This document shows, piece by piece, positions 27,701-39,700 of a stretch of 64,000 nucleotides of DNA. A program made the position numbers and the translations under genes. The notes beneath the pieces are model-generated. The model was not told the origin of the DNA and ran no database searches. It saw only the letters and a list, made by a program, of their open reading frames with translations. Every line of letters begins with the position of its first letter. The first letter of the stretch is position 1. Location: NCBI GenBank assembly GCA_026261815.1, contig JAMPIT010000894.1, positions 54,550,147 to 54,614,146 of the forward strand. The letters run 5' to 3'. Source of the stretch: Monarcha castaneiventris obscurior. Its lineage: Eukaryota; Chordata; Aves; Passeriformes; Monarchidae.

Positions 27701-30700
27701 CTGTGCCCCTCTGAGCCGGGGCAGTGCCCGTGCCCTCAGTGCCGGTGCTGCTGTGCCCCTCTGAGCCGGGGCAGTGCCCGTGCCCTCAGTGCCGGTGCTG
27801 CTGTGCCCCTCTGAGCCGGGGCAGTGCCCATGCCCTCAGTGCTGGTGCTGCTGTGCCCCTCTGAGCCGGGGCAGTGCCCGTGCCCTCAGTGCCGGTGCTG
27901 CTGTGCCCCTCTGAGCCGGGGCAGTGCCCGTGCCCTCAGTGCCGGTGCTGCTGTGCCCCTCTGAGCCGGGGCAGTGCCCGTGCCCTCAGTGCTGGTGCTG
28001 CTGTGCCCCTCTGAGCCGGGGCAGTGCCCGTGCCCTCAGTGCTGGTGCTGCTGTGCCCCTCTGAGCCGGGGCAGTGCCCGTGCCCTCAGTGCTGGTGCTG
28101 CTGTGCCCCTCTGAGCCGGGGCAGTGCCCGTGCCCTCAGTGCCGGTGCTGCTGTGCCCCTCTGAGCCGGGGCAGTGCCCGTGCCCTCAGTGCCGGTGCTG
28201 CTGTGCCCCTCTGAGCCGGGGCAGTGCCCGTGCCCTCAGTGCCGGTGCTGCTGTGCCCCTCTGAGCCGGGGCAGTGCCCATGCCCTCAGTGCTGGTGCTG
28301 CTGTGCCCCTCTGAGCCGGGGCAGTGCCCGTGCCCTCAGTGCTGGTGCTGCTGTGCCCCTCTGAGCCGGGGCAGTGCCCGTGCCCTCAGTGCTGGTGCTG
28401 CTGTGCCCCTCTGCCCCGGGAGCACCGTGTGTTCCCAGAGGGACAGACAGCACATGAGGCTGCCGTGTTGTGCCCGCAGCGACTTCGAGGCTCTGAGGGA
28501 GGAGGACGTTGTCAAGAACAACCAGCTGGCGTTCGACGTGGCCGAGCAGGAGTTCGGGATCCCCCCGGTGACCACGGGCCGGGAGCTGGGCTCAGCTGGG
28601 GAGCCCGACAAGCTCAGCATGGTGCTGTACCTGTCCAAGTTCTACGAGCTGTTCCGGGGCACCCCTCTGCAGGCCGTGGGTAAGGCACACCCAGTCCCTC
28701 TGCTTTGGGAGCTGGGGGAGGTGGAAGTGCTTCATCCAGGCTGCTGACGAGCACTGCTCTTGAGCCAAGGGTCCTTTCCCAGCTGAGCCTTTCTGGTGTG
28801 CCTGTCTGCAAGAGTTACCTTGGGCTTAACACAGGAAAGGGGAAAAGCTTGATTGGAGACCAAGGTTTTGTGGGTCCTTGGTGGTTTCAGGGAATAGGAG
28901 CAGCTGGATAGCTGCTGCTTGACATCATGAAGGTCGTGTGTCAAGTTGTTGGTGTGATTCCCTGGTAGGGATGACTGCACACAGCACATTCATGCTTGTG
29001 CTTTAACCTTTCGTTTTTTAAAAAAGTCACCCTGCATTCTATGTATTTACTTCTATTTGCCTGTGTTTCTTGCATATAACTGCTGCCAGCACTCGACTGG
29101 GAAGTTTTGGCTTAGTCAAAATAATGTAAAACCAAATCTAAGTAAATGTCCTAAGCGGTTGTTTTTTGGACAGATGCTGCTGAGAAGCAAAATGGAGAAA
29201 ATAATGACCTTGGTTCAGCAAAATCATCAAATTTCATCTTTAATAATTATATCAATTTAACTCTACCAAGAAAACGAGTACCAAAGGTAAGTTGTGAAGG
29301 AAGACTTGCCCTCTGATTTTTTTTTTTTTTTTTTGAATAGATGAAAATAAACTTTCAGGCTCAGAAATACAGGGTTTATATATACACTGCGCTAATTTTC
29401 TGGGCTATTTTTACCTGTAAGGAAAAGATTCCTGTAGCTCTGTATTCTTGGAGTTAAATATGCAGCCATTCTAGTATATACCAGTCCAAATAATCAGTGC
29501 TGTGCTAGACTGTTTATTGATTGGGAGGTAGTGCAGCTTTTTTAAAAAAGCAGTGATTTGCATGGTTTGTGGATGCTGTCAAGGTTCTGAATGGAAGCTT
29601 TCCAGCTCTTACAGAAGAATCCTGCAATGGCGACAAAGAGTGGGCCGTTTGATCAGCAGCTCTGGGATAACAATCTCTTAGTCATGCCCATGTACTTTTC
29701 TCTCTTGGTCACTTATTAATGAAAACTTACTGACAGGCCCTGTTATGTCCCTATATTATAAAAAAATCCATGCCCATACATGCTGTGATTAAAGACTTCA
29801 GAGCCTTGAAGCTTTACAGAGGCCTGAGTTACATGTACCCGTCTACTGCATTTCTCAGTATTTTAATATGCTACTTTTTAAATTTGTTGCTCTCTTGTCT
29901 TGTAGAAATGTGATTTCTACTTTTTTCACCTGAAGAATTGCTCCAGAATTTCCAGATACTTCCTACGCTGACTTTAGTCTTGAATATTTTCCATCCACAA
30001 ACACTTTTTCAAAACCTGTGGACAGTCAATTGTCCAGTAACTCCATATATCCTTGTTAGATTATTTTTTCCCTGCTACCCACATATACACAAAACCAAGG
30101 GACATGGTTCCCAGATAGCCAAGCAGTGAGAAACCAAACAGGCAAAATAAACTTTGCTTTTTCTTGTGGGTGGCTTCTTTAGAAGAAAAACCTTTATCAT
30201 GACCACAGTGTTGTTTTTCAGTGAGTTGTTTGCAGAAGTAAATAGACTTTTAGCAGTGGGGAGAGCTTTCCATTACAAAGCCATACAGCCTCTGATTAAC
30301 CTCCTGTCATGAAATAAGCCTTCTGTCCTAGCAGGAGCTGTAGTTCTTGGCAGTACATGAAAGCACGAGGTGATTTGCTTGGAGGGCCCCTCTGATTTCA
30401 CACCACAGGGGCTCATTGGAAATGAGAAGTGGAAGTGGTATTTCCCCAGTCACCTTGGGAAACAAGGCATTTTGTGTGAGGTTTTGCTGCTCTGTCATGG
30501 ATAGGGTGTGAAACCAAGCAAGATGGGTTAGGGTGCTTGGGTTAGGACAGCCTTGGGAGTGCCATAACCATCTGAAACTAGCTGGGAAATGAAGCTCCTT
30601 GTAAAGCAGCTGCTTGAGTTCAGAGTTTGGCTGTGGCTTCAGTTTTACGGTTCTTTCCCCTGCAAAAAGTGCTGCTGAGCATTATCCAGGTGTATATCTA

Positions 30701-33700
30701 TTAAATGTTCTATCCAGGCTTTAGGAGAGCACAGAGTGTTGCTAGCTGGACTTTCCATGGCTTGTAGTTCGTCCTTTGATTTGGCTGGAGGAGGGATCCT
30801 TATCTGGGCACAGGCTGTGAGAGACCAGGAAGCGGGGCCTGGAGCTGGTGTGGCTGTAGCTGTTTTGGCAGCCTGTGCCGAGCTGGATCATGTTTTCCAT
30901 TCTCCTCTGAGTGTCAGCCCGGCTGGAGAGGAACTGAGATTTCCTGTGCTCCAGACTAATAAATGAATGGAGGTGTTTACACAATACAGGGCGCAGCCCT
31001 TTCGGAGTCCTGCTCGGCAATTAAATTGCTTTGTCTTTCACTTCTTTGTCAGCATGTTAATGAGAGTCCTTTATGTCAGATTTCTGAAAGGCAGCATCTT
31101 GCTTGCTGCATTCACTCAGGCAAATTCTGCTTTTATGTGGCACAGGCTATTATGCAGAATACATTGTGCTGCTCTGTGTTCACCCTTTCTGGGGAGACTG
31201 ATGACTATAGGTAGTGCAAAGCTGAGTTGTACTGAGCTGCTGCTTGAAAGACAATGTAGCAAAGCAGACAAAGTAATCGAAATATTGCCATCTGATTCTT
31301 TTGGAGTTTGCCCAGAAGTTGTTTGGGATTACTCATACTCACTGCATAACAATTTATTGCAAACAGTAAAAAGGAAGCCTGCTTTCTTTGATCTTTCTCT
31401 CTTTATTCCTTTTTGGGGTTTTTTAAGTAGACTGAGCAGGCATTAAGTTACAGCATGGTCAAATGCAAATAATTGGAATGTAGTTTATTGTTCCTAAGTT
31501 ATCACTGTATCAAATCTTCACGACTGAATGTTACAAGAAGTGATAAAAATTTCCAAGCACTGACTATTCCTCAAGTTTGTGCAGACTGAGTATGAAGTAT
31601 TACTGATTTGTGTAATCTCTAGTTGAGTAAAACAATGAAATATATGCGTAGCTCGAGCACAAAAGAAGCAATTTGGTTGCTTAGGTCTTGTAATGTTCAG
31701 CCGTAATCAGGGAGGTGAAACTTAGAAGGGAGACAGACCTTTAAGGCAGTCAGTAATTGCTCCAAAAAGGAAGTATGACTGTGCTGTGAATTCATGATCT
31801 GCATGCAGATAGCTGGGTTATGAGAGATTTGGGGGTTATAGTGAAAGAGTGAGGAGTTCCTGGATTTTGTTACTTCTCTGGAAAACAGCGCAGTCTAGCT
31901 GAAAATTCCCAGAATAACTGATGCTGTAAAACCTTTTTCTCCCAGGATGTGTTAGTGCTTTATGAATTATAAACTCTCCAGTACTGAGAGAGGGCAAGAT
32001 AAACACCCGAGTTGTAGGGCTTGTGTTCAGCAAAGTGTACAAGCAGGTGTTCTCACCCATTGGAGTCCAGTGAGAGCTCTGGGACAGCCAGGGGCAATGG
32101 AACAGCCTTTACTGGGCTGACACCTGCCACGAGGAGCAATCCTGCTGAGCTGGAGGGTCTGGTGTGGCAGCGAGACCCCTTATGCTGGCACTGCTCACCT
32201 GTATGTGGCTGGCTGAGCACAGGCCAGACCTCACCTGGCTGGTGGTGGAATTTGTTATCCTGGGAGGAACTGCTGGGGTAAACTTGGAAGCTGCTGCAGT
32301 AATCCAAGGAACTTGTTTTGGCTTTGCCCTTTCAGGCTGAAGGGAAAACAGAAGAAAAGGAGACGAACAAAAGGCGTCGGAAAGGACTCTTCGGTGTCTT
32401 CGAGGAGGTTGGTGTTCAGTGGTGCCCACCTGTGTCCAGCTCCTTGATGGGCACCAGAGCTGAGGAAGCAGTGGGAGGTGGGGGGCCAAGGCTTGGCCTT
32501 TGGACCTTGGCAGGAGCAAAAAGCCTCTCCCCTAAAACCTTGAATTTACTGTGGTGTGCACTAAAGAAGAGCTAAATTAATTGAATTCATTTGGTAGGGA
32601 GTAGAGCATTAACTAAATTACACTAGTTCTTGTTCTGACACAAGAACATTTAAGGTATTGGGGTTTTCTTCCTTTTCCTAACTCAGCTATTTAGACAATT
32701 TTTAATCTGAGGAGTTTGCATTGCAGCTTGGTTTCTAGCCCTTCTCTGATTAGCTACCTTTGTGACTCTGTTTTATGAATAGCAACACTGATTAATGTTC
32801 CCTTTTTACTGTACTCTGGGACCCAAGAAAATATTTTTTTGGTGCCTTTTGCATGCTAAACATGTCATTTTTAGTATACTGTGGACTGTATTTCCTTTCA
32901 CCCTTTGCTGATAAGGATGTTATCTCTCTCCTCCTCTCTGCATGAGTGCTGAAGGAAACCTAAGAAAAACACAGTTTGTTGTTTCCTTGCAGACTTCGGG
33001 CTTTCCAAGCCAAGGGACAAATGCTGGGAAAGAACAGAGTGATGGCAGAGAAGGAATGAACCAGAACAAAGTGAAATCAATGGCAACTCAGCTGTTGGCA
33101 AAGTTTGAGGAGAATGCTTCAAATACAATTTTGAGGAGACAGGTAGGTCATAGATGAACATGAAAGTCATTTCTGGAATGAAGCTGTAGTCCCTCCTTGT
33201 GAAAGTGGTGCAGATTTCCAAGGGAAGAAAGGGATTTGTTAGGTGTTTGAAGTGGGCTGCCATTTTTCATACTTCATGCAAATTAAAAGTATTTCTCTCA
33301 ATTCTTGGTGAACAAATACAACGCGTATAGATTGACTAATGTGTATAAATATGATGTATAAATAGTGTCTAGAAATCTCATGTAAGTTATCCTGTAGAAT
33401 TTGTGTTATTTGGAAGTCTAAGCTAGCTGCACACAGTATTGAAGAAGGCCTGTTGTTGCCTATATTCTTCAAATAAAGGACACTACATATCCTGTGGAGT
33501 CTTTCTTTGTGGAAAATCTAGGAGGTGTTAAAAGGGAACCTAATCTTTTGCAAGATATGTCTGGCTGCCATTTCCATTGCAAAACTAGGCAGAGTGGAAC
33601 ACATTTGTGCATTCTGCAGTGTTTTTGTGGTTTGTTGTTAGTGTGACTAGAGGTGTTTTAAAAACAATCCCATGCTGCCAAGGTAGGGATGAGAAGCTCA

Positions 33701-36700
33701 AAATCACACTTCAGCCAGAAATAGTTTAGATCAGCGGAGTTTGGATCTGTCAGCGGAAAGATCTGAAGGAGGGATGAGCAAGGTATTGATGTTTCAACAA
33801 AGATGGTGGCTTAATTCTTTGTCCTTGTATTCATTTTTCATTTAAATATTTAGGTCCTCCAGCATTGTAGGCTTTATAGATGTCCAGTGACTTTCTCTGT
33901 CCTTGAACCAAAGTTGTTTGCACACTACCTGGCTACTTGTCAATGCCCTGAGCTTTCTGTGTTGTAAGTGGCCAGACATTTCCTTGGCCATGCTGAGGAA
34001 GTTATTTTGTTGAGCAGCTCTGTTAAAAAATACTGAATGTGTTCAACTTTAGGTATACCTTTGATGGTAGAAGTTGCTCATAAAACGGGTGAGTGGCAAA
34101 AATCTGCAAAACATGTAGTTAAGCTTCATAGTTATAGGATTCAATTCTTTGAATCCTATTTACTGTCTTCCTTTTTTTTCCCTTTCACTCTGTCTCTGCA
34201 ATTTTAAAAATGCTTTACAAGGAGCTAACAGATAGACCAGCCCTGCTCTCTTCTGAGCCTCCTGTTAATCCTCGCTTTGCTAAACCCATGGATCCAAGCC
34301 TTCTTCCACCTCAACCAAAAAGGCAGGTAGGAAGCTCAAAATGGGTAACACCTGGCAAACACAGCATTTTTCTTACTGCTGGGAGCTCATTGTCATTGCA
34401 GAACTACACAATATACTGAGCCATATTTAGATGGGGGTCTGCAGAGTTCACAGACACATTGAGCTGAGAATTCTGAAAACCACATTAGAAGTTTAAGGCT
34501 GTTTTACACCTGCTTCTCCAGATGAGAAAACTCTCTGAAAGTGTGGAAATACTCTGAAAATTTAAGTGTTGATTTCTGTGTTACCACATCTAGGCTCCAA
34601 ATTGTATAAATGTAATTACACAGCTACATTGAACATGAGAAAACTACATCAGTACCTGAAAATTTGTGCATGCACTCGATGCTTTGGGCTATTGTAATGA
34701 TAAGGCTAAGACAGAAACCTCACAAAAATGTCTAAGGTAAAATCTTGAGCCTTGAAAAGCTGATATTGATGCCCAGGTGTTTTATTTCTAAAAGTAGAAC
34801 TTGTGATAAGAATTTCTGCTGAAAGCTCTTTTGCAGCATCACATATATAGGGAAAAATTTTTGAAGGCATAGTCTAAATTTTTCTCTTAGTACTTTCAAT
34901 GAAAGCAATCTCATCTGAAACAGTATTGATATTCACTTTACATCAGAGTTTTAAATTGAAGTAAACATCCTATATTGGCATTTCAAGAGCAGTCTGCAGT
35001 GAAATGAGATCTGTATTGCATGTGGAAATCTGCAGGTCAGAAGCTATTTTATATGAAAACTCAAATTCAGAGATGTGTTCTGAACTCCTCAGAAAAAGCC
35101 TTAAATCTGAAATACAGTGTATCTTGACTTGGGTCAGACTAGACCTAGAACTATGGCAAGAACTACTGCTGAAATCCTCATAAATATAATTTGATTATAA
35201 GCTTAGTTTTGGACAGATGGGATGCTAAAAAAAACCAACCCAAAACGTTTTCTATAAGCGCTAGAAGGAGATATACTTCTTCTGCACAGATGCTGTCTGA
35301 GGATATTCACAAAAACTCACAAACCTAGAGAAGGACGTCAAGGCCTGCATAAGTTGTGATTTCTTTCAGTGCATGTGCACAAGCACCAGAGGTGCAGTAG
35401 ATAGTGTGCAAAGAGTGATGTGAGAACATTTTATTTCCAGTTATGTGCATGACTGTGCTGCGCTTTCGGAAGCATCCTTAAAAGCTGCATATACTGCATG
35501 GTAGTGCAGAAAGCAGAGTTTTGTTCACTTGGAGTGTTTCCCAGTTTCAGGTGGTAGCTAGGAGTGAACACGAGGTCAGGGAACCCAAACAGTCTTTAAA
35601 TGGTTCTGATCATATGGCCAGGAGAGCAAAGACTGTGCAAAAAGCAGATCCCCAGCCCAGTCTGTCAGAAACCTCTGAAAATCTCGCATCTGCCTGTTCT
35701 GCTGCATTTGTACTTTCTGGAGTGCTTGAGCGTCTTCAGCACCTGGAGGAAAAAATGAAACAGGTGACAAAGCAACTTCTTTTCCTTTCTGTCTCTTAAC
35801 TGCCTGTGATAATCTGTGTACTGTGTTTTTCCTGGCTTTGTGGCTTTTTCTCTGTTGACTGTAGGTTGTATTAAGACAGTAAGAAGTCTTTCTACAAACC
35901 TCTATGTTCTGTTGATGGATGTGGTTTTAACTGAAATCTCTCTCTTTCTTTCCTTGGCTGTCCTTCCCTGGCTGTCACTGCAGAAAAGAGCTCAGACCAT
36001 AGCAAATAGGGAATTCCATAAAAAGAATATTAAAGAGAAAGCAGCACATCTCGCCTCGATGTTTGGATACATGGAGTTTCCAAAGGTGAATTCTAAGTTT
36101 TGCACCTGAAGAACTGCTGAATTGGAAGACGTATAAGAATTCATTAAGGGAAAAAAATTTCAGTGGTTTTGGTTTTAACTTTCCTTTGTGTAACATGGAT
36201 TCCACTGAAACTAGTAAAAAGTGTTGTTTAAATATTATTGTATAATTTAATTGAGGTAAAATCATCTGAATCGTAAAGCTAATCAGAGTGCTTTAGCAGG
36301 AGAGAAGTGTGTTCAAATAAACTGTCTTGTGGTTAAGCACACATTGCTGGCTCACAGCTCCTTATCACTTGGTGAGCAGTGGTACTTAGTGCACTCTGGT
36401 TTCTCCTGGATTTCATTATGCTTTCTCCCAGCACTATCTTACGTTACTGCCCACTGTGATTATTTATGTTAAAAAATTAATAGTATCATTTACCATGAAG
36501 ATGCCATGATGATTTCCATGGTTCCTTACTGTGCAGAAGTAGAGAGAAGGGTAGAACTGTCATTTTTACCTTCCTGGTTTTTTTGATGCATGACTGTGAG
36601 CTTAACCTGTGTTGATGTCACTGTCTCTTGGATAACTCTCCTGTTTCTGCTCTATACAGAATAAGCTACCTACTAAAGGCTTATCCCATTCTCAACCCCC

Positions 36701-39700
36701 AACTCCCTCTTGCCCTCCACCTCATCATTCAGCTGTTGCTGCTTCATCATCTGTTGGTTCAGCTTCCTCTGCTGTTTCTTCTCAACAGGTACTCTATTAA
36801 GAGATTTTTCATGTAAAACCCAAACTTGTACTCAAGCTGCTTGAGAAATGGCTTGGATGGAAGGTGCTGCCAGCAGACCTGTTGTATAGGTTGTAATTCA
36901 CATTTAAATCAAGCTTAACTTTGTTTACTGTTGTTAGTTCTGCATGTTTGTAAGAGAAATGTCATTGTCAGAAGTGGCTCAGGTAAAAGCTGAAGAACGA
37001 AGCAAATAGTTAACATTTTTTTACTTCAATTCTGAACATTTTGCATTGCTGCTTATTTTAAATGATCTGCTGTTGGATAATACCACAGGCATGCTGAGGA
37101 AAGCTTCACACTGTAAAGCAAACGGGATGCTGTGGGGTTGGTTAGTTGTTCTTGGGTGGCATTTGTGTTTCTTCCCATAAGAATATCTGTCTGGTCTGCA
37201 GGGGAAAACCTGCACAAAAATGGTTATTTTAACCAGAGGACGTGTCTTAGAATTGTATGAGCACTTAGCAGTGCAGACATTTTATTGTTGTTTGTTCAGC
37301 GATTTGTACTTTAAACTTGCTTCTGCATGTTAATAGCTAGAATTCAGTTCTTTGTAACAGCAGACCTTATGGAGAGGAAACATGCATTTTCTGAATGAAA
37401 GATGACACCTGAGTCAGAGATACTCAGTTCTTCCTACTTAGGCTGATGTTCATGGGCTGTGTTGAAATGACTGCCTGGCTCTTAATCCCCAGGGAAATGC
37501 AGTGTACACGGCCCTTCAAGGACACTGCAAGCTCAGCAGATGCCTTGCTGCAGTAATCCCCTAATTCCCTTCAGCTTCCAAATAATTCTTTGCCTGGATT
37601 TGCCTCTTACTCTTTATGACCTAAGAGGTATAGCATGTGATGGGTTTCAAGCTAAGTCATGGTTTCCAAAAGACTGGAGGCTGATGCTCATTTGATTTGG
37701 AGAACTATTATGAATAAAAAAAAACCCACCCCAAACCCAAGCTATCTGAAGAGCCCTTTAGAATATGAGAACTAGGCTTTTAATCATATGGAAACTCTGT
37801 GAGCAATAATTTAGTTGGGATTTTAACATCTCTTCTTGGAGAACCTTCGTCCTGAGCAATCTTTCTTTTTTTCCGATATTTAAAAAACTGCTTTTTGTTT
37901 AAGTGCACTGACAGCCTTTATTAGTTTGCCGTTGTATTTAAATGGTGTGGCAATAGGTTGCTGTGACTTGGTTTCACTTAGGCTGAGTTTACTACAGTTG
38001 AAAAGTGCTCTCTCTAGAGATACTGGCAGAATGCAGCAGAGCTGAAGCAAGAAAATCTAGTTCTGCCACCAGCACAGTAAATATATGTTCATCTCACTGG
38101 GTAAATATTTGGCTGGTTAAGTAGGACTGCATTTACACTTTGGCAGATCTGCATGCATGAGCATCTTGATGCCTGCATACACAGCTCCATAGGCCGTACA
38201 GGCTCAGGGCCTCTTGTACACTGGATGTGTTTCATAGGTGTACATATGGTGCATTTTGTGTGGCATTTTGGAGAATTCTTATACAGCAGGTCTGGTAAGG
38301 ATCAGGTGATCTTTTACTCCTTCTGTGTGGGACAGCAGTGGTAATAGAATCTCTCTATGCCCTTTCGTGGTCAAATTGTTGTCCCTGTGTTTTATCCTTA
38401 TCAATTGCACACTCTTCAGAATGTGAAAATTTTATCCTACTCTGTAAAACGCTGACTAAATGTGCAGTGCTATATAAATAAAAATCCAACAGTATTTCAG
38501 ATGCAGTGTGCATTTTCAAGTGCTCTGCATGATAATTCAACAATATGTTTGGACCTCTCTGCTGTGAATATGCACCAGGAATTGCCTGTGTCTGTGTTAT
38601 CTTGAGGGCAGTTACAGGTCTCAGAATTTGTATTTCTAGTCTCTGTTCTGAGAATTATTACTAGGTAAGACAAGACATTAGTATCAGAAAGTATTTTGGG
38701 ATTGATAAACCAACAGGAAGAGCTCCTGCGTGTTGCTGTCAGTGTTTCTGCTTTTTCCCCAGCAGAAAAACAGAAAGTAATAGAAATGTTTTGAGTTCTG
38801 TAAGGTTTCATGATATATGACCTATAAATATCAGCACCCTCCCATGGTTTTAAATAGCTAGTGCTGTCATTTTAATTTCAGGTGAGTTCTGAGGTTGTTA
38901 CCAGATATGACGACCCATTGCACCTGTTGAGTTTTCATTGGAACAGTATTAGTTGTGGTGACACAGTTTTTGAAAAGGGTGGCTGTCAAATCATACTGTC
39001 TAATTACAGACACTTGTTATTAAGTCTAAGTCCTGAAAGGAACACTTGAAAAGAAGGCTGTGGGACTGTATTGTTTCTTTCAGGCCATGCAGTCCGTACA
39101 ACTTACTAAGAATTACCTTCTATGTGCAATGTGCCAGTAATAATCAAAAATACCTTCTAGCTTCAATCAGCTGTCAAAATTCATATAGCTAGAATTGTGA
39201 CTCAGCCTATGTTACATTACAGGCTGGGCTTTGGTTATTCCTGTTTTTGCTTAAGGTTGGATTGACCTTCAGAAAACTGTTCATCTGAGCTTTGCATGAG
39301 TGAATCCACGCAGTGTGTCATAAGAGCTGTGAAGTTTTTGCAATCAGTTTGCTCCCTGCAGAGTTTGGACCAACTACTTTCCTTCAGTGACGTGACTCTA
39401 ATTACCAGCAGTAAGCAGGGCTTGGGTGTTTCCTACACACAGTAACTTATTACTCCAATGTTGTTTATCTCAGAGCGAAAATATACATAGCAGGTTGTAC
39501 CAAAAGTAAATAAACCACCCTCAAAGCAAAATAAGACCAGGAAAATCATTAAGGATATGAAAGAACAAAGGGAAAGCATTGTATGCTTTTGGAGACAGAG
39601 AGCATGTTTCCTTTGTTTTATGAGAGTGCTACTGAGGCTTACTTGGCTGGCTGTGCAGTTCTGCATAATAGCACAGGGAAATACAGAAAGCAGCTTTCTC

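Larger units (their letters stand above)
25189..28479 (+). other. Intron within the CH domain
   Basis: This intron separates the two CH exons. It contains a CR1 3' fragment (25650-25992), a 16-base T run at 26494-26509, and a 50-bp minisatellite (27461-28409). The remaining sequence shows no exon. The long minus-strand open frame 25661-26287 partly reads the CR1 backwards and is not a gene. Confidence 0.8.
29287..35550 (+). other. Introns among linker exons L-P
   Basis: The intron 29287-32335 carries an 18-base T run at 29317-29334 and chance open frames (for example 30967-31446) with no recognisable domain. Introns 32408-32992, 33143-34221 and 34327-35550 show nothing beyond ordinary AT-rich DNA. 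Confidence 0.7.

Noticed and set aside
27575..28747. Open frames through the 50-bp minisatellite encoding Cys/Pro/Ser-rich repeats
   Set aside because: They result from translating a tandem repeat; the 50-bp unit shifts frame every copy, and the 49-bp unit breaks it. No start, homology or splice support.
30967..31446. 159-codon plus-strand open frame in the intron before exon M
   Set aside because: No recognisable domain, no splice connection to the gene, and composition like surrounding intron.
34210..34221. ATG at 34210 as a translation start
   Set aside because: It lies just upstream of the acceptor tttacaag of exon O; the frame agreement is accidental.
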